Part shown: piece after piece, positions 1 to 12,139 of the stretch
Layout: each line of letters starts with the position of its first letter
How positions within the stretch are numbered: the first letter of the stretch is position 1
Source of the DNA: Antitrichia curtipendula
Lineage: Eukaryota; Streptophyta; Bryopsida; Hypnales; Leucodontaceae
Direction: 5' to 3'
Assembly: GCA_951230915.1 (NCBI GenBank)
Contig: OX579633.1
Span: 51,350,029 to 51,414,028 of the forward strand
DNA length: 64,000 nt
The notes under the pieces: model-generated
What the model was told of the DNA's origin: nothing
Database searches by the model: none
The model's input: only the letters and a program-made list of their open reading frames with translations
Translations under genes and position numbers: made by a program

Positions 1-1271
1 ATATGTTAAATTGATCGCACATAGCATCCTCTACCCTACCTACTCGTCGTCACAACAAAAATACAGTGCATTGTGTTACCTTGCCAGCAGCTCCACGAAA
101 TACTGGTTTCTTTTTAGTATCTTGAACATCAGGCTTGCCCTCTCGCTTCTCAGCGCTCTTTTCACCGGGACCCTGAAATACAAGCGGGTCGCATCTTATG
201 TCAAAAGACTGCTAAATGCAATAAAAATGTTCTGCCAAAAAAAACTCTAAAGCGCAACGTATTTTTATTCCATAAGTAAACTCTTTAGATGCAAAAGAGT
301 GATTGAAGGCCGACCAAAGCGATGTCGTCCATTCGTTCAAGAAGAAACTGAGAGTAAATCTTCGTTTGGTTGAGGAGCTGGTCGAGCTTGGAGAAAGAAG
401 ATTCATCCATAGTGGGCGCCGCTTTCAACAGAGCTTCGGCCTCTTCAGCTTCTTTTTTGGTTCTCTCCTCCGCCAGACGCTGCTCTTCCTCCAACATTTC
501 CTGTGTGATGGTCCCCATCACCACCGTCTGCTGTGTGACAGTATTGATCACCACAGTTCGCTCTGTGACAGTCTCGATCACCACCGTTGCATCATCACTG
601 GCCACTGACGCTCCCTGAAATTATTCAACGCCAAAATAATAAGTCCCCTGTATGCGTACATGCTCTACGACGCTTAAACTTGAGATTTCCATATAATACA
701 CTCAAGCTTCTCTCTTATAAAGCTCTTTCAAATGGCAAGCATGCACTCATACCAAACTATCATTGACTGGCCATAGTTTATATATTGTGAGTTAGATTTC
801 TTAAGAGTTTAGAGTAGAGCACAACCTCGTCGGAGAGCACTGAAGTGGGCGACTCCGCATGAGCTTTGCTATTCCCATTCGCAACAATAACAACATCCTC
901 CTCTTTCTGAAACAAAAGAAATTATTAAAGGATGATGTCAAGGTCTAAAGAGCTTGAGAAAACTTCAGATGAGCCGCGTTTGCCTAACTCGCCATTAGCA
1001 AACTCAAATTACCATGACTTGGTTTCAACTCCATTATAAATGAATGCAAACCGTCCTTGAAATTTCAAACCCTGAAATACTAACAGAAATCGTCACTCAC
1101 TTTAATCACAATGGAAGCAGCAGTTGTTGACTCTTCTTTCACAGTGGAAGCAGCAGTAGTTGCCTCTCCTTTCACCTCCACTTTCACCTCTTCAGCAATC
1201 GCATTCTTTCGAGGTCTACCTCTCTTTTTCAGTTCGTCAGTGCTACCATCAGCCTTCCGTTTGAACACCAT
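1..1271 (-). CDS. DDM1: DDM1-like SNF2 chromatin remodeler, N-terminal exons (partial)
   Basis: The sequence shows four coding exons in phase 0 on the minus strand: 1271-1101, 906-826, 614-315 and 172-80, giving about 215 residues before the gene leaves the window. Splice sites are good at most junctions (GTGAGT after exon 1, TTTCAG before exon 2, ATTTCAG before exon 3, GTAAC after exon 4); the exon 3 donor (TTG|GTCGGC) is weak. Residues 17-22, RGRPRK, are an AT-hook. An acidic coiled stretch of Glu/Lys/Ala leads into FSKLDQLLNQ..IYSQFLLERM at about residues 158-179, which matches the segment before the ATPase domain of plant DDM1 and animal LSH/HELLS. DDM1 remodels nucleosomes so that heterochromatin and transposons can be DNA-methylated. 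The helicase domains lie outside the window. Start chosen at ATG 1271, the first ATG in frame with the AT-hook. Confidence 0.75.
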
Positions 1272-2180
1272 TGTCCTTTGCTTGAACAACGACCCCAAAA
1301 AATATAAAAAATTTCAAAAGAAGCAACCAAGCACAAGCTCACTCCTCTTTCTCAACATTCACACGCGATAGCTCCATATCCACCCTGAAACACACAGACA
1401 AAATCAGACCACCATCAACAAAATAGGTCATAAATAAGATACATATCTAGAGTTTTCCTCAACACGAAAATCCGTCAACATCAACACCCTAAAACAACTC
1501 AGTAGTTCATACCGATATCACCGCTGACCTATCCCCAAGAACAATCCAGTCCCCTAACCAAGACGAACGCGTAACGTCGAATTTTTAATTTATTCCTCCA
1601 GAAATCCATGCAAACCAAACCCTGAGTAACAACATCTCCACGAACTCACTCTCTTTCAAAAGAATCTTAAGAGAACAAAACACGATCATCTTCACATATC
1701 AGTGATGTAAATGCTACACACAAACAGTAAAACCTAGACGAGAGAGTAAACAATAAACTACATTTTTCCAAGAATGTTGACAACCCAAACCCTGAGTTGC
1801 AAGCAACCCCAAGCAGCGATGATGAATTCCTATCACTTACCTCAAAAAGGTTTCGAAATGCACCCCAACATGTGTTATGCGTGGTATTGAAATGGAATGG
1901 AAAAAACGAACGGATTGAGCTTCAGTAGAGGAAAATGGAGGTGTGGGTCTTCTGCGATGGCGGCAATGCAATGCGGTTGCGGAGATGAGATCGCTCGCAA
2001 AGGAATGGCGGGGTTTCGTGAGATCTGCAATTCCATCCGCCACCCACGTCGTTCGGAAAGAGGAGAGAGAGGAGGTGGGAGCCAGCGCGGGAAAAGTTTC
2101 GGTGGTGGGATTGGGAGATGCGTTAATGAAATGAGGTGGCGAGATGTTCAGGCTGAGGTGGCGGGGCGGGGCTAACGGTC
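1272..2180 (-). promoter_or_regulatory. 5' leader and probable promoter of the DDM1-like gene
   Basis: A strong donor (GAG|GTAAGT, exon ending at 1841) and a strong acceptor (tract TTTGTCTGTGTG then TTTCAG, next exon starting at 1384) define a 456-bp intron in the 5' leader. The first exon is therefore untranslated, lies upstream of about 1841, and reaches into the more GC-rich stretch near 1900-2170. No clear TATA box was seen, and the transcription start is not fixed by the sequence. Confidence 0.5.
1339..1377 (-). promoter_or_regulatory. upstream ORF of 12 codons in the DDM1-like leader
   Basis: In the inferred spliced leader, ATG at 1377 opens a reading frame MELSRVNVEKEE that closes with TGA at 1339, 67 bp before the main ATG at 1271. 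It lies wholly inside the leader exon that starts at 1384. Short upstream ORFs can reduce translation of the main frame; that role here is inference. Confidence 0.4.
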
Positions 2181-2779
2181 GTAAATAGGGTTGGACGAGG
2201 GGTCCTGGTGCGCCGCCCTTTTGCTTTTAGAGAGGGGCTTTCTTTAGTGGTTTTCCTCGCTGTTCTGGCCTGGCCTTGACAGGGAATTCAGAATGATTGT
2301 AAATAGCCTCCATTAATTTGGCTGATTGTGGTGCAAGTACTTGGGGTTTAACAATTGACTTTTATGCTGCAGGAGTGCATGTGGTAAAATAAGAATTTAA
2401 AATTTTATTTGAGATTTTCTTTTTACAAATGTGAATGCCTTTTGATGAAGGTTAATAAAATCTTTTCAGCAAGATTCTTGTTATAAAATTGCATAGTTCT
2501 TTTTGTTGGATCTTGTTGGAAGTCAAAAGAATATTTTAGATTTTCTTCTTGTGCATTTTTGGGATATTCTATGAATAAATTATGAATATTCAATTTATGA
2601 AAAACATTTGTATCCAAAAGCAACCCAAGGTTTTATTGAATAAAGGCAATACAAGTTAGGTAAGACATTTTAGGGCTAATTTTAGACAAGGATTACAATT
2701 AGGTGTTGTTATCTTATGTAGGTCTTCAAGGCATTTTGAGTTTAAACACAGTTAATTGACCTTGTAGCAACATGCACGT
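2181..2779. other. intergenic, no feature recognised
   Basis: Becomes AT-rich after about 2300. No coding pattern, RNA gene or transposon end seen. Confidence 0.5.
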
Positions 2780-3290
2780 GGTATTTGATTGAATGCACGT
2801 GAATGCGCTGTGCGATATGATGGCCAAGGCAACTGAACTCAATCTAGAGTCACAATCTGAAATGGTACTTCTTTTTCTTTTTTGACACTTGAAGACAAAC
2901 TAGTTTAAAAGTTCTTTGCTTTCATAGCTAATGTGACACAATGTGATGCAATTGATGTCATTTGTCAGATAAAGGAGGGAGTATTCTAGACTTTGGGAGG
3001 GTTCATGAAACACTCTGGATTTGACATGTAAAGGCATGTGTAATTGAGTGCACGTGAACGAGCTGTATGATATGATAGCTGGAGCAATTCAACTCAATCT
3101 AGAGTTGCAATCCAACATAGTACTTTGTTGAATCAAGTGATCATGGTGCTTGAAGACAAACGAATTTAAAAGTTATTTCTTTTCACAGCTAATGTAATGC
3201 GATGGATGCCATGCATTAGACAAACAAGTAGTGAATACTTTAGACTTTGGGAGGGCTTATGAAACACTCAAGATTTGATATATGAATGCA
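2780..3290. repeat. two-copy tandem duplication, about 255 bp per unit
   Basis: GAATGCACGTGAATGCGCTG at 2791 recurs as GAGTGCACGTGAACGAGCTG at 3046. The following text is shared too: the AACTCAATCTAGAGT block, the GAAGACAAAC block and the ACTTTGGGAGGG block keep their order in both units. The copies have diverged visibly, so the duplication is not recent. Confidence 0.75.
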
Positions 3291-6200
3291 TGTAAAATAA
3301 CCACCCTTGAAGGTAATATTTCATGTGGAGGACATATTGGATTGGCATTTTCCCTCATGGAAGGGTCTAATTGTAATTTTCACCTTGCTATGTGGAGGTT
3401 GATTGAGGATGCTCTTAATTTGTGCAATAAGAAGTCATTTCTTTGCACTTAAAAACACTCTAAAACATATGGAAAATCAATTTTTTGAAGAAATTGTACA
3501 TAGCATATATAAATGTAGAAAATGTGTTTATTAAAATGTTAAAGACAATAGTGAAAAAGTGGTAGAAGAATCAATGGCTAATAGAAATAAAGGAGAATCA
3601 ATAGGAGCAAAAAAAAGTGTTTTATTTATTCATAATATGAGAAATTTTCTATAAGTCATGAAATGTTTCTTTTCATTTGGACCTTCATTAGAAGAATTTT
3701 TATTTTAGAATGCTTTGGAATTTTTATTCAATTTGTTATTTTTGGAAATTACAACAATGTATGATTGCATGTTATTTTAGTATGCCAAAGGGTATTGGGG
3801 AAGAAGAAAAGTCCAAAACTACCAATTTTTTTATGCATGTCCAAAATTAAAAATTAATTTTTTAAAGAATTCGAAGCATTCAAAAGTTTATTAAAAATAA
3901 GGCAATGTGTGAAAAAAATTAAGTTCATTTGACCCTATGGATTGAAAGATTACAATGTTTGAAGTGAAAAAAAAAAAAAATTATTCTCCCAAGACATGGT
4001 TAGCAAACTTCAAGCCTTGTTGGTGCAAAAAAAAATTCTACACAAAAATGAGTATTTTGACCATTTATAAGTATATGATGTTAGTTTTTTGATGGAGTAG
4101 CTTATTTTAAATTACCTTGCAATGCAAAGAGGTAATACACTAGTCATTTTTTTATAATTTCTTGTGCAATGCAAAAAATTATTTGAAATTCAAACGATGA
4201 AAAGTTAGAGACAAACATTTGTAATATGTAGAATAAATTTCAAAAAATTTGACTTCAAAAACTTCAAGATAATAGGGCTTGAAGTTAGAAAAAAATATTT
4301 TGAAACTGCTCTCACATAGCTAACAAAGTTTGACTCCTCTTAGAATGGGATTTGGAAACTAAAACTTTTTTTTTTTAAGGACAATTGAATGCTATATTTT
4401 ATTAGTTGCTGAAGGTTTTAGCATAAGTTGACCAAAAGATGTCCAAATTGTTTGGGATGTCAAAAAAGTTCAAAGCAACATAACTTTTGATTTGGGCACC
4501 AAATTGGAAAAAAAATTATATTTTTCACTGAAGGGGAATATGTTCATAGCTTGCCTTTTAACATAAACATAATTTCATAAACATACACCTAAAATTAACT
4601 TTGTAAGAATCTACGTAGATTTTCAATTGTCCATTCAACATAATTGTCCTTTAGGGGTTAAATCATACATTTGTCTTCTAAATAAATTGATGTTGGACCT
4701 CCAAGCTATAAAGAAGGGTAAACAAAATTTATACACCTCAAATGGTGGCATTTCTTTGCAAGGGAGGAACCCAAAACTCAATTTAGAGAGGAGATGATTC
4801 ATTGTGGTCATTAGAATGCATGCAATCATAGAGGCTCAAGATAAAATGAGTGGGACCAATATATCTATATAAAGAAAAAAAACTAGAGTACTCACATGTT
4901 GTTGTCATTCTAAAAAGATAACAAGTTGAACCTACTAGAGTTTAGAATATGAATTGATCCAACGATCAAATGGAAAGTGGCTTTTCAAGATTTATTTTAC
5001 TACAATATTTTACTTTTTAAACACTAAACGTTCAAATATTGAACTATGAATGAATACAAATACTTCTTGTTTAAACATAGATTTAGTTTTTCATTCACCC
5101 AAATAATGGAAGATTCTTGTGCTAGCTAGCTAATATTTTCTTGCTTAGACTTTCAAAACAATGGTCAACAATTGTAGTTCAAAATATATAAGCATATTTT
5201 ATTTCAAATATATGAAATAGAGATAACTAATATTTCATTGTAGCCTACAAGTGTAGCCTATAATATATATCATTATGGTGCAAATCAATATTTTATTTTA
5301 TTCTATAATAAAAAAAACAATATATTAAGGTTATAGGTCCAAAGTTCAAATTTACATTAAATATTCAATCTTGAGGATTGTTGAATAGAATCTAGACTTA
5401 ATAGCTTCATTTCATTTGCAAAAATTAAATTCTAAAAGAACATTTAAATGCTAAAAAATTCAAATGGAAGAATGAAGAACTAGAAATTGCCCAAACATGT
5501 TGTTCATAAAGTAATATGTGGATTAGGCATTTTCTTCCACAAAAAAATCAATAAAACTTCAATGAAGAAATTTGAACCAACAATATATGCTATAAATGTG
5601 TTGAAGCAACTTCCTCCCAATGGATGTTAATATGTTTTTTCAAGTTCTACACAACTTTTAGAAGACATCCATTGAACTCAAATTGGCTGTCACGTGGTTA
5701 CAAGGTTAATATAATATTTAGATATTCAATGACTAGTTTATAAGTTTTTATAACTTATGGTAGAGATCTAATCACAAATGTTGTCTAGTAATATTATTTA
5801 GTACATTTTGTGCAGACTATAGTATTTTAAAACCAATAAAATGATAGGAGTTCAAAGTGATTTTAAAAAAAATGCTATGGATGATACTTTGATTGGTCAT
5901 ACTCAGGATCACATTTGGTAGACTTGATTTGGGTGTCTAAAGTGAATGATCCAATTCATATTACTATTACTAACTTAGGTCAAGTTGTTTTGTTTGGCAA
6001 GGAAAAAATCACTTAGTACCATTAGTTAAAATTAGGTCAATTTTGAAGCTTTTAATAGAATAAAAGGTGCATTTAAAGTGTATTTAAGTTAATTAATTTA
6101 GTAATTTTGTATGTCCATTAAACTATTTTAAGGTCATTGTTCAAATTTGAAGAGCACTTTTGAGTGGGTATTTTTTTTAATGTTTTTTTTTCTATGCAAA

Positions 6201-7461
6201 TTAGATTGGTTTGTTTTTATTTGAATCTAGAATTGCTATAGTTTCAAAAATAGGACAAAGTGTTCAATATTTGATTAAAATTGAATAAATTGAAATTTGA
6301 AGATAATAACAATGTTTCTATTAGGAAATCTTGTGTCTTTTTTTGCAAATCAACTGAAACCTTGATTTTGATTATACAAAGAATTTTTTATATGCTAACA
6401 ATAAAAATTATAGTTTTGAAGAATTTTGAAGTTAAATCTTCAAAATAGATTTGAAGCCAAATCTATAAACATTTATAAAAAAAACTCTTTCTACTCTTGA
6501 TATATCATTGTTTCCTTGGGAAAAAACTTCATTAAAAATATTTAACTTACATGTCGAAGCACATTTGAGTTTTGTTCTAAATTCCTTAGGTATGTAGGAA
6601 TTAACTAGCTAGTTAAGTAGTTTGCATGACCAAAAAAAGTTATATTTTCAATATATACATTCAATTCCATTTTCCTATTTTGAGACTTTTCTTAGAACTT
6701 TAAATCTGTAAACCTTTTCAATAATCCACTATGCATGCTAGAAGTCAACTAAAATAGCCAGACATAGTATTGAACATTTCTACTTACAACAGGCATATTC
6801 CATAAAAATAAATATTATTCACTTCCAATTCACAAGGAGTTCATAATTGAGTTACTTCTATTTCCATACTTCAAAATATATATTTCATAAATTTTTTTTA
6901 TTCAAAGTCAACAAAACTAAGCATTGGTAGATTGTGGAACTTGTATTAAGTTATTCATTAATTGTGGTCTATTGTTCCTTAAATTACGTATTTGAATTTT
7001 TTGTATTAGAAAAAATCATTTAAAAACTTTACATTCAAATGAACATTTTTTATTCAAACTGTCTATTAGAGATAGCTGGAAACTCTCTACTAGAAAGTTA
7101 TGGACAAAATTAAGAAATCAAAGGGTAGGAAGGTACATTTTTATATTGTCTCTCTCATAATTATGTTTATAACTCTGAATGGAAAAATTTTAATCATAAA
7201 GGGATTCATGAAGTTGAAATCTAACTTCAACTTACACATTTTCATTTAATTGATAAAATGTTCAAAAAAGTTAATTTATTATGCTTAAAAAAAGTCTACA
7301 GTTTCTATAATTGTATCTTAAATTATCTCTAGTAGATTATTATACCTCCTATTTTTTCCACTTAAATAAGTACTTGCATTCTCTTCATTTTTGAAACATT
7401 GATTGGGTTGAAACTTAGACTGATAAACTACAATGAATGCTAAAGTAGGCCATTTTATTTT
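3291..7461. other. AT-rich intergenic DNA with one orphan TTAA terminus
   Basis: No convincing gene; short open frames here lack coding character. CCTTTAGGGGTTAA at 4648-4661 resembles the end of the TTAA-bounded elements found elsewhere in the window, but I did not find its partner end. Confidence 0.4.
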
Positions 7462-7469
7462 ATTATTGA

Positions 7470-7576
7470 CTCGGAGGGTTCACTTAGAGTATCCATTAGA
7501 AACCAATGTGCAAACAAAACTTTGGATCCCTATATACTTTTTGAATTTAAAATTTAAAAATTATATTATATTATAT

Positions 7577-7637
<61 letters not shown>

Positions 7638-8092
7638 TAGATTTTCCTACTTTGAAAGTTTGTGTTTTGAATTTTTGATATTTTTATTTTTAATAATAAT
7701 TAGTTACAAATTTCTGAAGGAAAAATGTACACTATAGAACTGAAAAATAACTTTCACATTTTTATATTATATAAGAATTTTTTTTCTAAACAATGAACAA
7801 AAAATTCCTAAAAATAACTTTCTATTGAAAGCTCATTTTGAGTTGAATATTGATTCAATGGTCATCTAAATGTGTTCTCTATAATTATTTGAGTTGAAAA
7901 ACATGCCATTTTAGTTCATTTTCAACCTCCTCAAGGAATCATTTCATATTTTATTTGAGTTGGAAATTTTGGCAATAGAAACCTATGATCATTATTAAAC
8001 AATGCTCAAAGTTTTAGGTTGAAATTATAGTTTGTTAGAAACCACTTGTTCGCACATGGTTTGTTGTAGTAGAACTAAGTGCACCCCCCGAG
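7470..8092. mobile_element. non-autonomous hAT-like element, copy 1 (623 bp)
   Basis: The left end CTCGGAGGGTTCACTTAG and the reverse complement of the right end, CTCGGGGGGTGCACTTAG, form a terminal inverted repeat. It is flanked by a perfect 8-bp target duplication ATTATTGA (7462-7469 and 8093-8100). Eight-bp duplications are typical of hAT transposons. There is no transposase; the interior is AT-rich and holds a TA microsatellite. Three further copies of the family lie at 23683, 32003 and 38879. Confidence 0.8.
7582..7634. repeat. (TA)n microsatellite
   Basis: About 26 uninterrupted TA units inside the hAT-like element, following four TTATA units. The open frame across it encodes only a YI repeat and is not a gene. 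The other full copy of the element (38879-39459) lacks this expansion. Confidence 0.9.
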
Positions 8093-8100
8093 ATTATTGA

Positions 8101-9365
8101 CCAAGTGAATGAGCAAGTGATTCTTTCAACTTTTTTCAACTATTTTTTGGAGCTTCATTTTTTCTTTACAAAAAAATGAATGGTTCAACAATTGATCAAT
8201 GATGAACAATACAAAATCAAACTTTCATGCAAAGTTGGAATTGCTAAAGAAATTTTAAGTTTTTTAGGATTGAAATTGCTTTCACTAGGAGAAACTACAT
8301 TTTAGGAGTAGTTTTGCCTTGTTGTCAAACTAAAAGCAACCCCAGAGTCCAAGTCCAGTGTTAAAATTAATTTTCTAAAAGTCAGGAAGTCACCTCTTCC
8401 ACGTTTCATATACCTCTCTATATAACTTTGCCGGCCAACATTTTCAATATTCCTCAAATGTTGTAGACGTCCATCTAAAATTATAGAATTTTTTTTGCCT
8501 CTTCTACAAAGTTTGACCCATTGTTCTCCATGGGAGTCTTCTCTAACAATCTTCTCTAACTAATCCAAATCCCCTCTATTTTTTGTGACACCATGACTAC
8601 TCATGATTTGTGGTTATTATTCCTTATAAGGAAGCATGGGTTATATTAAGATTTCAAAGTCATTTGATTACTTCTTGTGCATCTGTAGGGAGAAACCGTA
8701 ATAAACTTTAAAATACTTTATACTTCAAAGGATGAAATTGACATTCTTTTTTTAAAGATTTTTTTTTGACAAACATCAAAGATTTTTAGAACTCTAAAGA
8801 ATATAATGGTTTTATAATGTATACATTTGTAAAGTTATCATGTCATAAACATTAGATGTTTTAGGTGGGGCATTGGAGGGTCATTTTAGGATTGTTCCCC
8901 ATGTTGTACACTAGCCAATACTGGCCTAAATTAATTTAAATTAATTTATTAATGTTTTTTGATGTGGTAGTCGCTTTGCCATGTTAAACTGATGTTGTGG
9001 ACGAGTTCCCACAGTCCAGGAACTTGAAGGAACTTGCAACCCTATAAGATGGGTACACCCAAAACCGCCACTTTTTGCTACTGATCCTAGTTACTACTAC
9101 TACAGTGGTCAAATTTTCATATATTCTTGTTGGCAATTGAAAGGAGGTTCCAACGCACCAAAGAACGTGGCATTTGGACACCATATGCAAAAGTTATTAA
9201 GGGTCAAAGTTTGTTTCTGAAAGCGCTCCATCCAAATAGGTACATAACTGATTTTGAAAATGTACACAACCTGTAGATGGCGCTTTAAGGTCAGGTGCCA
9301 TTTTGGGGGTGCCTACCTTAGAGCAATTGAATTTCATCTAATGGTACATAATGGTGATCATATAC
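8101..9365. other. AT-rich intergenic DNA
   Basis: No gene or RNA recognised. A short imperfect inverted repeat around AGCGC...GGCGCT (about 9218-9285) is the only structure seen. Confidence 0.4.
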
Positions 9366-10018
9366 TTAACCCCTAAATATCCAAGGCCTTTTTTGAGCTT
9401 CCCAAAATTTTCTCTAAATTGAACAAAAAGACAAAATTTTGATAAGTTGTATCAATTTTTTTGAATTGTAACTGTACAAATTGTTCAAACTAAATAAGTT
9501 AGGGATCACATAGGAAAAGAAAACACAACAAAATCACTTATGGATTGAAAGATTTTAATGTTTGATTATGAAGGTGTTAAAATTGCAAAAGTGATTTGAA
9601 GTCTTTCAATCCTCTTATCACATGTCAAATCTAAAAAGTTGGTCACCCAAAAAAATGAAGATAAAGGGCCTAATGTGCATAATTCCAATCAATTTATGGC
9701 TTGTCATAATCTACTATATAATTTTTTTAAATGAATTTCTAATGTGTTTTTCCTCCAAGATCTAGTGTATTTGAGGCTCATTTCCAAGAGCCCACAACAC
9801 TACAGAAAGCCAAGATTGCAATGGACATCCTTGCACAAAATCTTGAATAGAAAAATCAAGATCAATCATTTTTAAAATTGGATTTTTGATGCTGAAATTA
9901 GACTTCAAATAAAAATTCAAAAATATAAAGTTTAAGAAATAGCAACTTGGTTAGGTTTTATTTAACTTCAAAGTATTGTCAATACCAAAATTTGGTGCCT
10001 CAGGCATTTAGGGGTTAA
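9366..10018. mobile_element. TTAA-bounded (piggyBac-like) non-autonomous element, family D copy 1
   Basis: It begins TTAACCCCTAAATATCCAAG and its right end read in reverse complement begins TTAACCCCTAAATGCCTGAG, so the termini are inverted repeats starting with TTAA then CCC. No target duplication longer than TTAA is visible. There is no coding capacity. Interior sequence at 9590-9790 is related to 45730-45960, which defines a second, decayed copy. Confidence 0.6.
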
Positions 10019-10173
10019 TTGTACCAAAACGATTTCATATTAGTTTATTTCGTTAATTATTCCATGATGTGTCTTGAGGCCAAAGTATTGTCTCCAATTT
10101 TTTGGGCAACTCACAGGAAAATCCTGAGAAATGATTTTGAAAATTTCAATCTTGTACAAATAAGGTGGAAACA

Positions 10174-10290
10174 CCCTAAATTGTCTTTGTACCCAATTCC
10201 GTCATCATGTACCAACATAATACATTCTTACTATGAAAATGTGCACCCTTGGTACATCATGATGGAATTGGGTACGCAGACGGTTTAGGG
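10174..10290. other. long imperfect hairpin (42-bp arms)
   Basis: The left arm from CCCTAAATTGTCTTTG to CATGTACCAA pairs with the right arm TTGGTACATCATG to GGTTTAGGG, with about six mismatches over 42 positions and a loop of about 33 nt. It could be a miRNA-type precursor or a tiny foldback element. No expression evidence is available. Confidence 0.6.
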
Positions 10291-11120
10291 GGTCTTTACC
10301 TTACTGTAGAACAAGATTTCCACATCTAGTTATCAAATTTTGGGTCATGTGATTTTGAGAAGAATTGCAAAAGTTATGAAAGTGTTGAGTATTTTGTAAA
10401 ATATAGGAACCTTAAATAAACTTCAAGTTATTTAAACAATAATCATTTGATTATGTTTATTATATTTAACTCTAACAAAGGTAGAAAATTAATGACCCAA
10501 AAGATGTTCGCATCTTCTAAGTACATAGTTAGTGAGAAATGTAAATTTCAAAGAAAAACATTGAAAGGAGTACAAATCATTTTCAAAGGATTAATAGTGG
10601 CATTTAGAGCTTCTCCACCGCACCAACGTAACCACAAATGCAAAAAGCTTTTTCACAAGTGCCATCATGTCGCAGGTTTCCTTCCGTCTCGTCTTTTCTC
10701 GTACTTGCCACACTGCATCGCATGCAATACCTCTTTGTACCACAACTTCTTGTCGATTCACCTTGACTTTTTGTTGATTAGCAAGGCTATGCTGGAGTGA
10801 AATTATCGGATTTTACACATAACGGTGAAATTGGATAATAAAAGCGAACAAAGTTTCTATAGTTTCTGATGCACAACCACAAGGAGAGAGAATGATTCCT
10901 TTGTGCGTGAGCTCTTGTGTGGACGTCAAAGATCTTCAATATAATGATGAAGGAGGCATGTAGCGTAGGGTTGTCACATCGGGCGGTTTTGGGTCACCAG
11001 ACAGGACGGACGGACGGGCAACTGGACAACTTTTACAATTGAGTCATTTAAATTTTGGTAAGGTAAAAAAAAGCTACCATGAGTTATCTTCGTTGCATGA
11101 TGTGTCATTCTATGCTAGAG
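10291..11120. other. intergenic, nothing recognised
   Basis: The open frame at 10447-10800 (117 codons) has no recognisable domain or coding bias and may be chance. GC content rises after about 10900. Confidence 0.35.
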
Positions 11121-11129
11121 TCTGAATGT

Positions 11130-11345
11130 ATGGTGCAAGTGCGTACGTATCATGTACAAGCGTGGACATAGTAGAGCGAGGACGTATGTGTGCGGGCACT
11201 TAAACCCTATATCTAGGCGCGGACACAGTTAGCCACGAACACTATTGATATGGGCGCGGATGTATGTGTACGGGCACTTAAATCCTATGTCTAGGCATGG
11301 ACATAGTCAGCCGCGAACACTATTGATATGGGCACAAACGTTGGA
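11130..11345. repeat. GC-rich 78-bp tandem repeat, two to three units
   Basis: CGGGCACTTAAA at 11193 recurs at 11271, together with TAGGCGCGGACA / TAGGCATGGACA and CACTATTGATATGGGC, giving a 78-bp period. The GGGCGCGGAYG core word also occurs in the arrays near 14.8, 19.0 and 21.5 kb. Confidence 0.7.
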
Positions 11346-11812
11346 GCCCACAGTTTGTGAAGTGGGAGGTGTTGTCCTGTTTTGAGTGCTTAAGAGGTCC
11401 TCATGGTTTAGGAATTAAAATGGGTTTAGATTTTAGAAAAAGTTGGATGCAACATTGTCAATTAAAAATTAAGAAGTACAAAGCGTGTAGTATTCTTCTA
11501 TGGTTGACCATTGCACTTGAACCACAACCATGCAAAACAAATAAAAAAGCAATACGCAGGCAATTGTCATTATGATAACAAAAAATATTTATAGATTTCA
11601 TGCATTGCAAAGTAGAATAACAATACAACTAATCTATATTTCTATGACACGCGGACCTCCGCCCTAGTTATCTAAAGTACTCCTTCTCCTTGTCTTCAAT
11701 CTTTTATTCAAGTGCTAAAATTGTCTTCCAAATTTGGATCATATGCTGGTGCTACTATTGCATTATTTAAACGGCTTGATCAACGGACTTCTTGGGTAGA
11801 GAAACTTGCCCT

Positions 11813-12118
11813 CTAAGCATCTTGAATGCACACATCATCATCTACTAGTGCCTCATCGCAATCGCAGTCATTGTCATCTTCTTCATCTTTGCTTCTAAAA
11901 CCCTCTTTATCGTCGATGTGATGTGACAAGGGATGCTTCTCGACCTTTGAACTCTCATTCCAAAGCTCTGTGACTACTCTTTCTTTTTTACGATTCCTAT
12001 TCACTAGCTTCTTATGCCGCTTTGCTGTAAGATCCTCAACATTTGAATTTATAGCCAAGCCCCTATGACCTCTTGGAACAACAAACGCTGGTGTCATCAA
12101 CGTGGATCATGGAGTGTA
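11813..12118 (-). pseudogene. acidic/basic protein fragment, unrecognised
   Basis: The minus-strand frame from the ATG at about 12097 gives a basic block (KRHKKLVNRNRKKERV) followed by an acidic tail (KDEEDDNDCDCDEAL) and a stop at 11813. The same frame runs upstream through a TGA to KPFLETYTP near 12135, just beside a MITE. Composition is coding-like. It may be the C-terminal part of the gene whose other fragments lie at 12463-12922 and 13866-14558, but the frames across the MITE do not join simply. No family recognised. Confidence 0.3.
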
Positions 12119-12139
12119 TGTTTCAAGGAATGGTTTCAC

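Noticed and set aside
7433..7636. Open frame ending in a YIYIYI repeat
   Set aside because: It is the (TA)n microsatellite read as protein.
10447..10800. 117-codon open frame as a gene
   Set aside because: No domain, no splice or promoter context, and composition like the surrounding AT-rich DNA.
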